A stretch of DNA of 64,000 nt from the NCBI GenBank assembly GCA_963676725.1, contig OY781463.1, positions 5,022,001-5,086,000 of the forward strand, written 5' to 3'. This document shows, one piece after another, positions 35,894-45,224 of the stretch. Within the stretch, counting starts at the first letter, position 1, and the number at the start of each line of letters is the position of its first letter. Both the position numbers and the translations under genes were made by a program. This stretch comes from G963662905 sp963676725. GTDB lineage: Bacteria > Bacteroidota > Bacteroidia > Bacteroidales > WRLA01. The notes under the pieces were generated by a model. That model searched no databases, was not told the origin of the DNA, and was given only the letters and a program-made list of their open reading frames with translations.

Positions 35894-36447
35894 TATAATT
35901 GATATCTTGTCATTACTGACGCCACGCTTTTTTTTCTATCACTAGGCCTTTTATACGGTTTTCTATTCAAACCCTTTTTGCCTTTTTCATTTATATCTAA
36001 CTGTTTATCATCACATTCAACTATTTCCGATAATGTCATTCCATTCATTGTTTGTAGTGATGACAATAGTTTATGCCTCCAATCAAATATCGTCTTGGTG
36101 CTAACCCCTAGTTTTTTAGCGGCTTTTCTTATGGACAAATTTTCAATCGTAAGTTCTAGATACTCTTGAAACTTTTCTACTTTCTTAATGCCTGAAACAG
36201 CAGTTCCGGTGAAATCATTAAATGTTTTTTTGCATTGCTTGCATTTATAACGTTTTCGACCTTTATATGTGCCATGGCCATAAATGTCGCTACTAAGACA
36301 GTGTGGACATACTATCTTTTGATCCTGATTAAGTTCGGATTTAATTTTATCCAATTGAGGTGTTATGCCAATGTCCTTTTTTAGGAGTGTGTATAACTGT
36401 TCTTTCTCTTCTGAAGTCAGGTTCTTAAGTAAATCATCTATATTCAT
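35893..36447 (-). CDS. IS1595-family transposase, N-terminal part
   Basis: 184 aa. An N-terminal helical region is followed by a zinc ribbon (CPHC…CKQCKKTF, about 48-77), an HTH (SIRKAAKKLGVSTKTIFDWR) and the first catalytic Asp region (EIVECDDKQL). It then runs to KPYKRPSDRKK, where the frame is lost at eight A (35928-35935). A −1 shift there restores the family sequence. The IS is therefore functional only if frameshifting occurs. Confidence 0.85.
   Translation of the reverse strand: MNIDDLLKNLTSEEKEQLYTLLKKDIGITPQLDKIKSELNQDQKIVCPHCLSSDIYGHGTYKGRKRYKCKQCKKTFNDFTGTAVSGIKKVEKFQEYLELTIENLSIRKAAKKLGVSTKTIFDWRHKLLSSLQTMNGMTLSEIVECDDKQLDINEKGKKGLNRKPYKRPSDRKKSVASVMTRYQL
35928..35935 (-). other. 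Candidate −1 frameshift site (A AAA AAG)
   Basis: The minus strand reads AGA-AAA-AAA-AGC in the first frame; slipping −1 gives AAA-AAG-CGT and the catalytic half. The A AAA AAG heptamer is used by several IS and by dnaX. A simple loss or gain of an A is the alternative. Confidence 0.6.
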
Positions 36448-36489
36448 AGTAACAGTATTTATAACCGTAAAGGTAATAAAAATTCTCCA

Positions 36490-37302
36490 TTATACTGCAA
36501 CATAACCTTTTATTTCTACAGCCATCAGGCTATCGCCTTTTGCCAGATAAATATCTGCCATTGTTTGAAGTGCAATTGAAGCAAAGACTTCATTTCCGGA
36601 TTTAAGGGCAAATAGGTGGCATTGCTGCGCATAATTCAGAGCCAGTTCGTGATTCCCGGATAAATTATATGCAAAAGCCAGATTATTGAGTAATGCCGGA
36701 TCAGCATCTAAATGCCTTTCTGTTCTTATTTTTAAAGCGCTATCAAGGTAAATTATCGCTTCTGTACTTTTATTGTGCTGCAAATAAATACCCCCAATAA
36801 TGTTTAATAGATTGGAAGTCAGAGCGTAGTCTTCATTTTTGTTAATATCTATTGCTTTTAAAGCATAATATCTAGCGGAATCGAGATATTGAGTATCCTT
36901 GTTTCTATGAAAAGAGAGTTCGTAATAAATTGCTGATAAACCATAAAAAGTATTGGCTTTAATGCCTTTATTTAGGGAAAGATTCTGCGTTACAACAGAT
37001 TGAAGAAATTGAATACCATCCTCATAATTCCCTGTGGAACGCAAATAGTCAGCAATTTTGATTCTTGTTAATGCAGTAGCGTTCGGTTTATTGTGTTTGG
37101 AATAATACTCAAAAGAATCCAAAAGGGTGTGTATGTACTTATGTTCTTTTAGGAATTCCCGGTATTCGGGTTTAATAAGGTGTAAGCGGCTTGCTGATTC
37201 CAATTGTTCATTCTTGGAGTCTTCACGAATATCGTGTTCAGTACAGGATATTATGCTGAATAACAATAGTATATAAATAGGTGCAAGCTTTAGCCGAATC
37301 AT
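36490..37302 (-). pseudogene. Truncated TPR regulator, C-terminal half lost to IS1595
   Basis: Starts like the 28817-30400 regulator (same lipoprotein signal with SIISC and the same TPR repeats, with few substitutions) and stops after LMAVEIK. There the IS1595 end begins and adds GYVAV and a stop from its inverted repeat. The transmembrane helix, coiled coil and LuxR-like HTH are missing, and nothing of them is found beyond the IS. It can at most make a lipid-anchored TPR domain. Its upstream region is a copy of that before 30400 (offset 6902 bp), so the locus arose by segmental duplication. Confidence 0.9.
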
Positions 37303-37482
37303 TCAATATTTGTTTTGATCATAACAAAAATCATTTTCCTTGCTGATTTACAAATATAGAAAAAATGAGGCATATATTATCCTTCGAAGAAATGGCTTAA
37401 ATGATCGGGCAGAGGAATCTGTGGCAAATAATTGCGTGAAAGTCAAAATCAATCCAGCTGGGATGATGGTCTAAATGTACGA

Positions 37483-38535
37483 TATGGCAAATCCTGAAAG
37501 GATGACATTATTATAGAAATTAGGTTTTACATCACATACCTAAACCCAGAATGGGTGGCATTATTATAGAAAACAGAAGAGAAACGCGCAATCAAACCCA
37601 GAATGGGTGACATTATGGTTTGAAGATCCGTGCCAATAAAAGATGAGCGCCCAAACCAAATAAAAATAGATATTACATTGAAATTCAAATAAATACATTT
37701 ATTCGACCCCATCCGGGGTCGTAGGTTGTGCGATGGCAATTGTTCTATAAACATTCAATCCCTCCGGGATTGGCAAGAAATTATTTTCAAGGCTTCTATC
37801 CGGAAAATGTGATATAATAATTTGATAATCATTGCTTTTGCGTGCTTGGAATACCAACATATACCAAATCCTGAAAGGATGACATTATTATAGAAATTGT
37901 GTTTGCAACGCACGATCAAACCCAGAATGGGTGGCATTATTATAGAAAACAGAAGAGAAACGCACAATCAAACCCAGAATGGGTGACATTATGGTTTGAA
38001 GATCCGTGCCAATAAAAGATGAGCCCCCAAACCAAATAAAGATAATGTATATAGCCTTAAAATTCAAATAAATACATTTATTCGACCCCATCCGGGGTCG
38101 TAGGTTGTACGATAGCCATTGTTCTATAAACATTCAATCCCTCTGGGATTGGCAAGAAATTATTTTCAAGGCTTCTATCCGGAAAATGTGATATAATAAT
38201 TTGATAATCATTGCTTTTGCGTGCTTGGAATACCAACATATATGAAATCCTGAAAGGATGACATTATTATAGAAATTAGGTTTTACATCACATGATCAAA
38301 CCCAGAATGGGTGGCATTATTATAGAAAACAGAAGAGAAACGCACGATCAAACCCAGAATGGGTGACATTATGGTTTGAAGATCCGTGCCAATAAAAGAT
38401 GAGCCCCCAAACCAAATAAAAATATGGATATAGCCTTAAAAATCAAATAAATACATTTATTCGACCCCATCCGGGGTCGTAGGTTGTGCGATGGCAATTG
38501 TTCTATAAACATTCAATCCCTATCTGGGATTGGCA
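37483..38535. repeat. Palindrome repeat island 3
   Basis: Same B-A-(A)-C-D order as island 2, about three units, again without credible genes. The last D copy has two extra bases in the loop (CAATCCC-TATCT-GGGATTG, from 38515). A lone A palindrome (ACCCA-GAA-TGGGT) follows at about 38712. 38536-38811 holds nothing else apart from degenerate sequence. Confidence 0.85.
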
Positions 38536-38811
38536 AATTCATCATACCCATAAGATAATCTGGGTTATAAAGCCTAGCCTAAAAGTACTTCTGAGCGTAG
38601 GCCAAAAAGGCTGCTTAGAGTAGTCGAAAGAGGTTGCCGAGCGGAGTCGAGGCACCTCTGCCTTTTATCCACCAAAATTTCAAAAAATTAGCTGTTACAC
38701 CACGTAAACCAACCCAGAATGGGTGACATTATAATTTGACGATCAAATTCTGCTGCATAATTACAGATTCGCGCTGGACTTTCAGCCCTTGAATTAAACT
38801 TTTTTATGAAA

Positions 38812-38847
38812 AAACTCATCAGATGACTCCATTCATCTGATGAGTTT
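38812..38847 (-). terminator. Rho-independent terminator of the 38854 gene
   Basis: AAACTCATCAGATGA/TCATCTGATGAGTTT, 6 bp after the stop, followed on the minus strand by TTTTTTCAT. Compared with 32007-32043 the stem carries a compensatory change (CCG/CGG to CAG/CTG). Confidence 0.82.
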
Positions 38848-38853
38848 ATAATT

Positions 38854-41424
38854 TTATTCAACAATCAATTTCTCTGTAATCCTTTGTCCATCTGATTCTA
38901 TGCTGACTAAATATACCCCTGCAGTTTTGGGGGCGGGAATGCTTTCCACGCTTTCCCAAACGCCCAAAGTGCGGCCAGTAATATCTGTAAGGATGATGCG
39001 TTGGGCTGTGCTTTGGCTTTTGATAATGATGTTGCCAGCTGCCACATAAACCTGCATTTCAGGAAGGCTGATGTTTTCAACCGCAGTGGTGTTGCAATGC
39101 AGTTTAAAACGTGTTTCATCATCCGTTAAGACCCAGTCAAAGCTATAAGCTCCATCGATTAGGTTGTGGAAGATATTGAGCTTGGTATCTTCGAGGACAG
39201 CCGTAGAAATATCCGCGATTTCTTTGATCGCGATGGAGTAGGTTCCTGCTTCATTATTTACGAAACCGAGTTGGATGGATTCTGTTTGAGGACGCACATC
39301 CACGGCCAATATGCCATCAGAGCATTCTGTCCAGAGCTGGCAAATGCCTCTTGTTCCGCTGATAAATTTCCATGCATCGCGGGGCAGCTCGAAGTTTTCG
39401 GATGCACTTTCATCGAATACAATATAAAGCGCATCGCTATAGCTTTCGCTTTGAGCACTGAGAACGATTGCGTTTGAGAGAACTGCGGCTTCTTTTTTTG
39501 CAGAATTATGCGTGCGGACTGTATTGTCCAGGTCAAAACTGCCCGAAGACTCTGCCACTACAAAGAAGCCTTCCATGGGAGCAACATATTGTGAGCCTTC
39601 TCCGTAGTCTCCTGCGGGCACATAAACGTCATATCCAGTGCCATTCCATGTGTATTTTGAGCCATATGCAGAAAGTTCATTCCAGTCGATATAGGATGGA
39701 TAGGGATTGCCTACAAGGTTTGTCCCGATATGCCCATCCGGTGTTCCTTTTGATCCATTATAATACAGATCAATGCTTTGGTCGCCTGTAAAAGGTGTTC
39801 CACTAAAAGTGAAAGTGGTTCCAGGGGTTTTGGCATCATACCACAGGCTGAATCCTTTAGCGGCAGTGAGAGGCTCGGTGAGTGTAGTAATATCCAGCCA
39901 TTTTTGCTCGATTTCGCTCCACTTTTGCAAATAATTCCCGTCATATATTTCGCTGACAGCACCGGATACCGGAGCAGCGATAAAGTGCCATGCTCCACCG
40001 TCAATGTCCTGCTCCACATTGATGGTGCCGTTATTGGTGATTGTGCCGTTTGTGATTAATGATGCGCCGAAGTTGATGGTGAGGCTGGCGCCGTTTTCTA
40101 CCGTGAGATTGTTGCAATTGGCTGTACTACTAATTGTCGGGTAATTAGGGGTGATTTTGGAGCCGACCATGGGTATCAATACATTAACATTAGAGGTTGG
40201 CGCTAAGTTACCATCCCAGTTTGCGGCGGTATTCCAATCGGTGCTTTCCGATCCGTCCCAAGTGAAGGTGGGAGGTGGCGGAGGTACATTTTGTAAATAG
40301 GGATAACCAGAATTGATTACTTCTAATGCATCAATGGTCCAAATGCCTTCAAAATCCCAATCGGTAAAAGTAGACTGTGTTTTCATTTCTGCATCTGATT
40401 TTGCCGTAGCACCATTTCCGGTGGTTTGATTGGATGCCCCCGAATTAAAAAAATTGGACTTATAATTAGCACCAAATGAGCCAGAAAATTCATATCCAAT
40501 AAAACCTTTATCCGTAGGGTTTTCGCTGCCAGTGTAATAGACATTACCTGAACTATAACAATATTCTACTTTATTTTCTGCTATATAGTTTCTTCCAATA
40601 AACTGTCCAAAATCAGTATCAGTCCCACTGACTCTGGTTACATCGCCTGTACTATAGCAATTCCTGACAGTAGAATAATTGCTGAATTCATTTAAACAAC
40701 CAATCAATCCGCCTACTCTTAATATTCCGGATACGGCACTATTGCTAAAAGATTGTTCTACAATACTAGAGTTATTTACATAGCCAACAAGTCCACCAAT
40801 CCTAATTTTTCCGCTAACTTCTCCGGAACTATTTGAATTTGTAATCTTAGCATAATAATACAAACAACCCACAATGCCCCCAATTTGATTCCCTACAGAA
40901 GGATCTCCGCTTACTGTTCCGGAAAAACTGCAATTCGAGACAAGTCCATTATCGTTAAACAAATAACCAACTATACCTCCAACTTTCGAATGACCAGTTA
41001 TACTGGCATTAGTCAATATAAGATTTCGTATTTCGGAAGCACTAACACTTGCAAACAAACCAACATATTCAGTTGTGGGTCTGTTTATAAACAAATTTGA
41101 AATAACATGTCCTCCTCCGTCGTATGTTCCAGAAAAATACCAACTTGAATTAATACCTATAGGTTTCCATCCCTCAGGGTCGCCGCCATTGCCATCATCC
41201 CACCCGGATGTTTCGGATGCATCAATATCTGCAATTTGTATATAGTCTTTTCCCCACCTTGACATATTTTGGGTTATCCAATACAAATTTTCTAAAGTAG
41301 CAATCTGATATGGATCGCCTTCGCTGCCATCACCATTTGCTGGTTCATCGGCTGTTTGTGCGCTAATGCTTGAGATGCTAAACAAGCAGGCGAGCACTAA
41401 AAATAGTGTATAAAAATTTTTCAT
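38854..41424 (-). CDS. GLUG-repeat surface protein with T9SS tail
   Basis: 856 aa. Signal peptide (…LACLFSISSISAQ), one GLUG cassette (about 25-385: SEGDPYQIATLENLYWITQ, DIDASE, then GGIVGY, GGLVGYVNN, GGLIGC with NCSFSG/NCYSTG), a linker (FTWDGSESTDWNTAANWDG), the conserved block (TNLVGNPYPSYIDWNELSAY, EGFFVVAESSG, FELPRDAWKFISGT) and a T9SS tail ending ITEKLIVE that is nearly the same as in the 32050 protein. It follows the small gene 41446 by 22 bp and probably belongs to one unit with it and the regulator at 42143. Likely an adhesin or S-layer-like component; ligand unknown. Confidence 0.88.
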   Translation of the reverse strand: MKNFYTLFLVLACLFSISSISAQTADEPANGDGSEGDPYQIATLENLYWITQNMSRWGKDYIQIADIDASETSGWDDGNGGDPEGWKPIGINSSWYFSGTYDGGGHVISNLFINRPTTEYVGLFASVSASEIRNLILTNASITGHSKVGGIVGYLFNDNGLVSNCSFSGTVSGDPSVGNQIGGIVGCLYYYAKITNSNSSGEVSGKIRIGGLVGYVNNSSIVEQSFSNSAVSGILRVGGLIGCLNEFSNYSTVRNCYSTGDVTRVSGTDTDFGQFIGRNYIAENKVEYCYSSGNVYYTGSENPTDKGFIGYEFSGSFGANYKSNFFNSGASNQTTGNGATAKSDAEMKTQSTFTDWDFEGIWTIDALEVINSGYPYLQNVPPPPPTFTWDGSESTDWNTAANWDGNLAPTSNVNVLIPMVGSKITPNYPTISSTANCNNLTVENGASLTINFGASLITNGTITNNGTINVEQDIDGGAWHFIAAPVSGAVSEIYDGNYLQKWSEIEQKWLDITTLTEPLTAAKGFSLWYDAKTPGTTFTFSGTPFTGDQSIDLYYNGSKGTPDGHIGTNLVGNPYPSYIDWNELSAYGSKYTWNGTGYDVYVPAGDYGEGSQYVAPMEGFFVVAESSGSFDLDNTVRTHNSAKKEAAVLSNAIVLSAQSESYSDALYIVFDESASENFELPRDAWKFISGTRGICQLWTECSDGILAVDVRPQTESIQLGFVNNEAGTYSIAIKEIADISTAVLEDTKLNIFHNLIDGAYSFDWVLTDDETRFKLHCNTTAVENISLPEMQVYVAAGNIIIKSQSTAQRIILTDITGRTLGVWESVESIPAPKTAGVYLVSIESDGQRITEKLIVE

Positions 41425-41445
41425 TTTCGATTTTTTAGGGGATTA

Positions 41446-41670
41446 TTAATCATTCAATTTCCGTAATTTCGCATCATAGACCCGCTTTATGCCATAACCG
41501 ACGCCAAGAACGAGTAAGATGCCAATGCCACCACCAATTGCAGCGCCACCGCCAACAGGGGTATTCCCTGCATCCGGTGCTCCACCACCATCGTTAGGAC
41601 TTGGAGGTACTTGTGCGCTAAGCGCTATGCTGATTAAAATGCTAATAGAGAGAATTGCTAATTTTTTCAT
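41446..41670 (-). CDS. Small secreted Gly/Pro-rich protein, PID-CTERM-like
   Basis: 74 aa from the ATG of MKKLAILSISILISIALSAQ; an upstream in-frame ATG (41676) adds only Met-Ile. Linker VPPSPNDGGGAPDAG, NTPVGGGAAIGGGI, hydrophobic helix GILLVLGVGYGI, basic tail KRVYDAKLRKLND. Closest to the 35179 paralogue. It does not carry the GTGCAGT operator seen before 23608 and 28556. Confidence 0.86.
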   Translation of the reverse strand: MKKLAILSISILISIALSAQVPPSPNDGGGAPDAGNTPVGGGAAIGGGIGILLVLGVGYGIKRVYDAKLRKLND

Positions 41671-41834
41671 AATCATAGGTTTTATTTGATCGATTTTTAT
41701 TGCTTTATTGAATAATAAATAGGCTTTGGTGGTAAAAAAACGACGGCCTGTATTTTAGAGAAGGCGATGATGCTACTCAAAATAAAGACCGTCAAATAAC
41801 ACATAGATGATCAAAACAGTATTTTTTGATTTGC

Positions 41835-42005
41835 TCATAGGTTTCCTTCTTTTAGCGTTTGGTTCTTGTTTTCACGTGATTTTTCCCTTTCATCAATCGC
41901 TTTTATCAATCGTTCAAAAGCATCTTTACGTTCTTTCGACAATCTGATAATTCGATCAAAGACGGATTCCTCCCGTGAATCGATTTTATTTTGGCTCTTT
42001 TCCAT
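41835..42005 (-). CDS. 56-aa charged helical protein, unknown
   Basis: A frame from ATG 42005 encodes MEKSQNKIDSREESVFDRII, RLSKERKDAFERLIKAIDER and then EKSRENKNQTLKEGNL. It is highly charged and predicted almost all helical. It lies between the regulator gene (ends 42143) and the small secreted gene (starts 41670), on the same strand. Its stop overlaps (ATGA) the ATG of a 21-codon frame, 41773-41838, whose product has a hydrophobic centre (NTVLIIYVLFDGLYFE). I recognise no family; codon pattern and position make the 56-aa protein plausible. Confidence 0.5.
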   Translation of the reverse strand: MEKSQNKIDSREESVFDRIIRLSKERKDAFERLIKAIDEREKSRENKNQTLKEGNL

Positions 42006-42142
42006 GCTGAAGATTTAATTCAACAAGAGCGAATATAGGCTATAAGTGGGTTCTTGTAAAGGGAATCGACTACCTAAAAACTACGGGTATCGCTTTTTCT
42101 TACTACGAGAAAACTACGGGGGTGTTTGTTAAATTGCTGATA

Positions 42143-44005
42143 TTAAATTGATAACAAATATTTAGTTAAAGAGTCGCATTGTTCGAGCGCCAATTTTTTT
42201 CTGATGCCGTTTCTTGTGCTTTCGATGGTGCGTACACTCCGGTTTGTGAGTATGGCAATATCTTTTGATGTCATATTAAGCCGAATAAAGCTGCAAATTT
42301 TGATTTCGGTAGGGGAGAGGCCGGGGTGCTTCTCGTTGAGCTTTTTATAAAAACCCTGATGAATATTTTTAAAACGTGTTTCAAATTCATTCCAGATTTC
42401 TGCCGGGGCATTCACTTCAAGTTCGTTTACGGTTTCGGCCAATAATTCGCGGTTCTGCGCGGAAACCCTTCGTGAAATAAGTTTTAATCGTTTTGCAACA
42501 TTTAAGGCGATATCATTCGTTCGAATCATATGCATCGCATTGATTGTTAGCTCTTTTTCCCTTGTTTTTAATTCTACTTCAAGGGCTTCTTTTTCTTTTT
42601 CGACCAAGCGGATCTGTAAGACCCTGTTGCGCTGTCTGAAAATTCGGTAAAGAAAAAGTGTGATCAGGAATAAAATAATAATCAGTGCGCCCAAAACCAA
42701 AATGCGTTGATTGGACTTTATTTCAAAATTAAGCTTATTGAGTTCGGCAATCTGTTTCAGGTTTTTTTCTTGCTCAAATTTTTGTTCAAGTTCTGTAATT
42801 TTTTGCCGTACATCTTTATTGTGAAGGCTGTCTCTCAATGTACTGTATGATTCAAAATAAAACAATGCACTATCAATGTTTCCAAGATCCTTGTATATTT
42901 TATAGAGCTTATCTTGGATTTCCGATTGTTCTTTTAGCAAACGGAAGGGTTGGGCAAGCCGATATGCCTTTTTTAATAAAGGTGTTGCAGAATCGTACTC
43001 TTTCATTTTATAGAACATTAATCCTTTATGATATGCATGAAGCAATATGCCGTATGCAATCTTATTTTCTTTACAGATAGCCAAAGAGCTATCGAGATAG
43101 AGCGACGCTTTTTTGTATTTTTCTTGTTTTATATACAGTGTGCCGATATTCATATAATTTATGGCCATTGCCTGTATATTGTTTCTGTTCAGTGTTAATA
43201 ATTCCAGATACATCTCTTCAGCCTGCTGCAATAAACCGATTTTTTTATAACAAATGGCCAGATTTGTCAGACAATTGGAATAAATGCTTTTATCAGATAA
43301 ATGCCTGCTTAAAGCGACAGCCTCTTCTAAAATAGGTCGGGCCATTTCGGCTTGTCCGGACTCCATAATGGTTGCAGCCATACTATTCAAAGTATGTGCT
43401 TCATCGGCAGAATCACCAACCTTCTGATAAATATTTCTGGCTTTATAATATAGGGCAACTGCGGTATCAAATTGGCCTTCACGACTTAGGAGTTTGGCGA
43501 GCCCATTATAGATCATTGCCCGGTATTCCTCGTTTTTTTCATGAATAGTAAGTTTTAGGCCTTCATTCAATAATAGATGCGCCGAGTCGTATTCCATTAG
43601 GTTAAAATAAGTTTCGGCCAATCCATTTATTATATTAAGCTGGAAATGAGCTTCGTTTAACTCGCGTGCATTGTGCAATGCGTTCGAAAAATAAAAGCGT
43701 GCAGAGTCGAGTTGATCCCTCATTACATAATAATACCCTAACATAATTTGCGATTGAGCGAGCTCCTTTTGCAGATTCAGGCGCTTGGCCATATGTAAGC
43801 TAAGATGTGCATAATGAAGGCCTTCTTTATCTTGCTTGGCAATAAGCTGATCTGCCAGTTGTTTGAGTATTGCTTGCTCTGTTTTGGAATCTTTATTGTT
43901 TAGTTCAGACTTTAAGTTGTCAATTGTTTCGTTATCAGCTTTTGTGGCGATTGCTATGAGGATTATTATAAAAAGAAATACCTGTTTTAGTGTAGATGTC
44001 TGCAT
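42143..44005 (-). CDS. Membrane TPR regulator with LuxR-like HTH
   Basis: 620 aa from ATG 44005; the frame is open 36 codons further, but MQTSTLKQVFLFIIILIAIA is a good signal peptide, so this start is preferred. About ten TPR units (40-400; e.g. YNGLAKLLSREGQFDTAVAL), one transmembrane helix (about 431-452, LVLGALIIILFLITLFLY), a coiled coil, and a C-terminal LuxR-like HTH (about 558-612; LSPTEIKICSFIRLNMTSKD, RSVRTIESTRNGIRKKL). Same architecture as 28817 but only distantly related in sequence. It is first in the minus-strand module that continues with the 56-aa protein, the small protein and the 856-aa GLUG protein, which it probably regulates. Confidence 0.87.
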   Translation of the reverse strand: MQTSTLKQVFLFIIILIAIATKADNETIDNLKSELNNKDSKTEQAILKQLADQLIAKQDKEGLHYAHLSLHMAKRLNLQKELAQSQIMLGYYYVMRDQLDSARFYFSNALHNARELNEAHFQLNIINGLAETYFNLMEYDSAHLLLNEGLKLTIHEKNEEYRAMIYNGLAKLLSREGQFDTAVALYYKARNIYQKVGDSADEAHTLNSMAATIMESGQAEMARPILEEAVALSRHLSDKSIYSNCLTNLAICYKKIGLLQQAEEMYLELLTLNRNNIQAMAINYMNIGTLYIKQEKYKKASLYLDSSLAICKENKIAYGILLHAYHKGLMFYKMKEYDSATPLLKKAYRLAQPFRLLKEQSEIQDKLYKIYKDLGNIDSALFYFESYSTLRDSLHNKDVRQKITELEQKFEQEKNLKQIAELNKLNFEIKSNQRILVLGALIIILFLITLFLYRIFRQRNRVLQIRLVEKEKEALEVELKTREKELTINAMHMIRTNDIALNVAKRLKLISRRVSAQNRELLAETVNELEVNAPAEIWNEFETRFKNIHQGFYKKLNEKHPGLSPTEIKICSFIRLNMTSKDIAILTNRSVRTIESTRNGIRKKLALEQCDSLTKYLLSI

Positions 44006-44159
44006 CCTCAATTTTCTTTGGTTTAGCACAAAGCTAAGAATTTTGTGCAGATTTCGGTAGGTTTCGTTTGATAAATTATCCCTGCATTCCGCTTGGTTTT
44101 GTTTGCATCGCATATAAGCTTTTTTGGATGTTCAATTGATTACTAACGCAGAATCTACG

Positions 44160-45175
44160 ACCCCAGTGAGGTCGAATAAGGGTGTTTTATTTTAAGTAAC
44201 TATCTTTTTCTGCACAAATATTGAAACTATAATGTCACCCATTCTGGGTTTGATTGTGTTTTGCATTCCTGTTTTTTATAATAATGTCACCCATTCTGGG
44301 TTAAGTCATGAAAGCCTAATTTCTTCCCAATCCCAGCGGGATTGAATAAGCGTATATATTTGATATGCAATAAGATATATATTTGTTTAGGTCTGGTTTT
44401 TTTGAAGGCACAAATATTCAAACTATAGTGTCACTCATTCTGGGTTTGATTGTGTTTTGCATTCTTGTTTTTTATAATAATGTCACCCATTCTGGGTTAA
44501 GTCTTGTAGGCCTAATTTCTTTCCAATCCCAGCGGTATTGAATAAGCGTATATGTTTGATATGCAATAAGATATATATTTGTTTGGGTTTGGTTTTTTTG
44601 AAGGCGCAAATATTGAAACTATAATGTCACCCATTCTGGGTTTGATTGTGTTTTGCATTCCTGTTTTTTATAATAATGTCACCCATTCTGGGTTAAGTCT
44701 TGTAGGCCTAATTTCTTTCCAATCCCAGCGGTATTGAATAAGCGTATATATTTGATATGCAATAAGATATATATTTATTTGGGTCTGGTTTTTTTGAAGG
44801 CACAAATATTGAAACTATAATGTCACCCATTCTGGGTTTGATTGTGTTTTGCATTCCTGTTTTTTATAATAATGTCACCCATTCTGGGTTAAGTCTTGTA
44901 GGCCTAATTTCTTTCCAATCCCAGCGGTATTGAATAAGCGTATATATTTGATATGCAATAAGATATATATTTGGGTCTGGTTTTTTTGAAGGCACAAATA
45001 TTCAAACTATAGTGTCACCCATTCTTGGTTTGATTGTGTTTTGCATATCTGTTTTTTATAATAATGTCACCCATTCTGGGTTAAGTCATGAAAACCTAAT
45101 TTCTTCCCAATCCCAACGGGATTGAATGTTTATAGAAAAATAGTTATCAAATAACCTACGACCCCAGTGGGGTCG
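44160..45175. repeat. Palindrome repeat island 4, inverted orientation
   Basis: Five tandem units with starts at 44231, 44427, 44623, 44819 and 45011 (periods 196, 196, 196 and 192 bp). Each has two A palindromes (ACCCA-TTC-TGGGT, read inverted) and one D palindrome whose loop is AGC or AAC. The arms of some D copies are damaged (CAATCCC-AGC-GGTATTG). C palindromes (GACCCC-AGT-GGGGTC) sit at both ends. No gene seen. Confidence 0.88.
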
Positions 45176-45224
45176 AATAAGTATATGTGATTGATATATA
45201 ATGGTATATCTATCAATCTATTTA

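Larger units (their letters stand above)
35427..36507 (-). mobile_element. IS1595-like insertion sequence, 1081 bp
   Basis: Inverted ends GGTTATGTTGTAGAATAA (35427) and GGTTATGTTGCAGTATAA (inverted, ending 36507). It encodes a zinc-ribbon transposase in two frames. No 8-bp target duplication is visible (AATATTAT left, TTTTATTT right). Relative to the intact regulator at 28817 the DNA on the left is missing, so an adjacent deletion followed or accompanied insertion. Confidence 0.85.

Noticed and set aside
38536..38660. Possible tRNA or small RNA gene
   Set aside because: No cloverleaf or conserved tRNA box is found; only degenerate repeat DNA.
44006..44113. N-terminal extension of the 42143 regulator
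   Set aside because: The internal ATG at 44005 begins a proper signal peptide; the extension is Cys/Arg-rich and unlike the paralogues.
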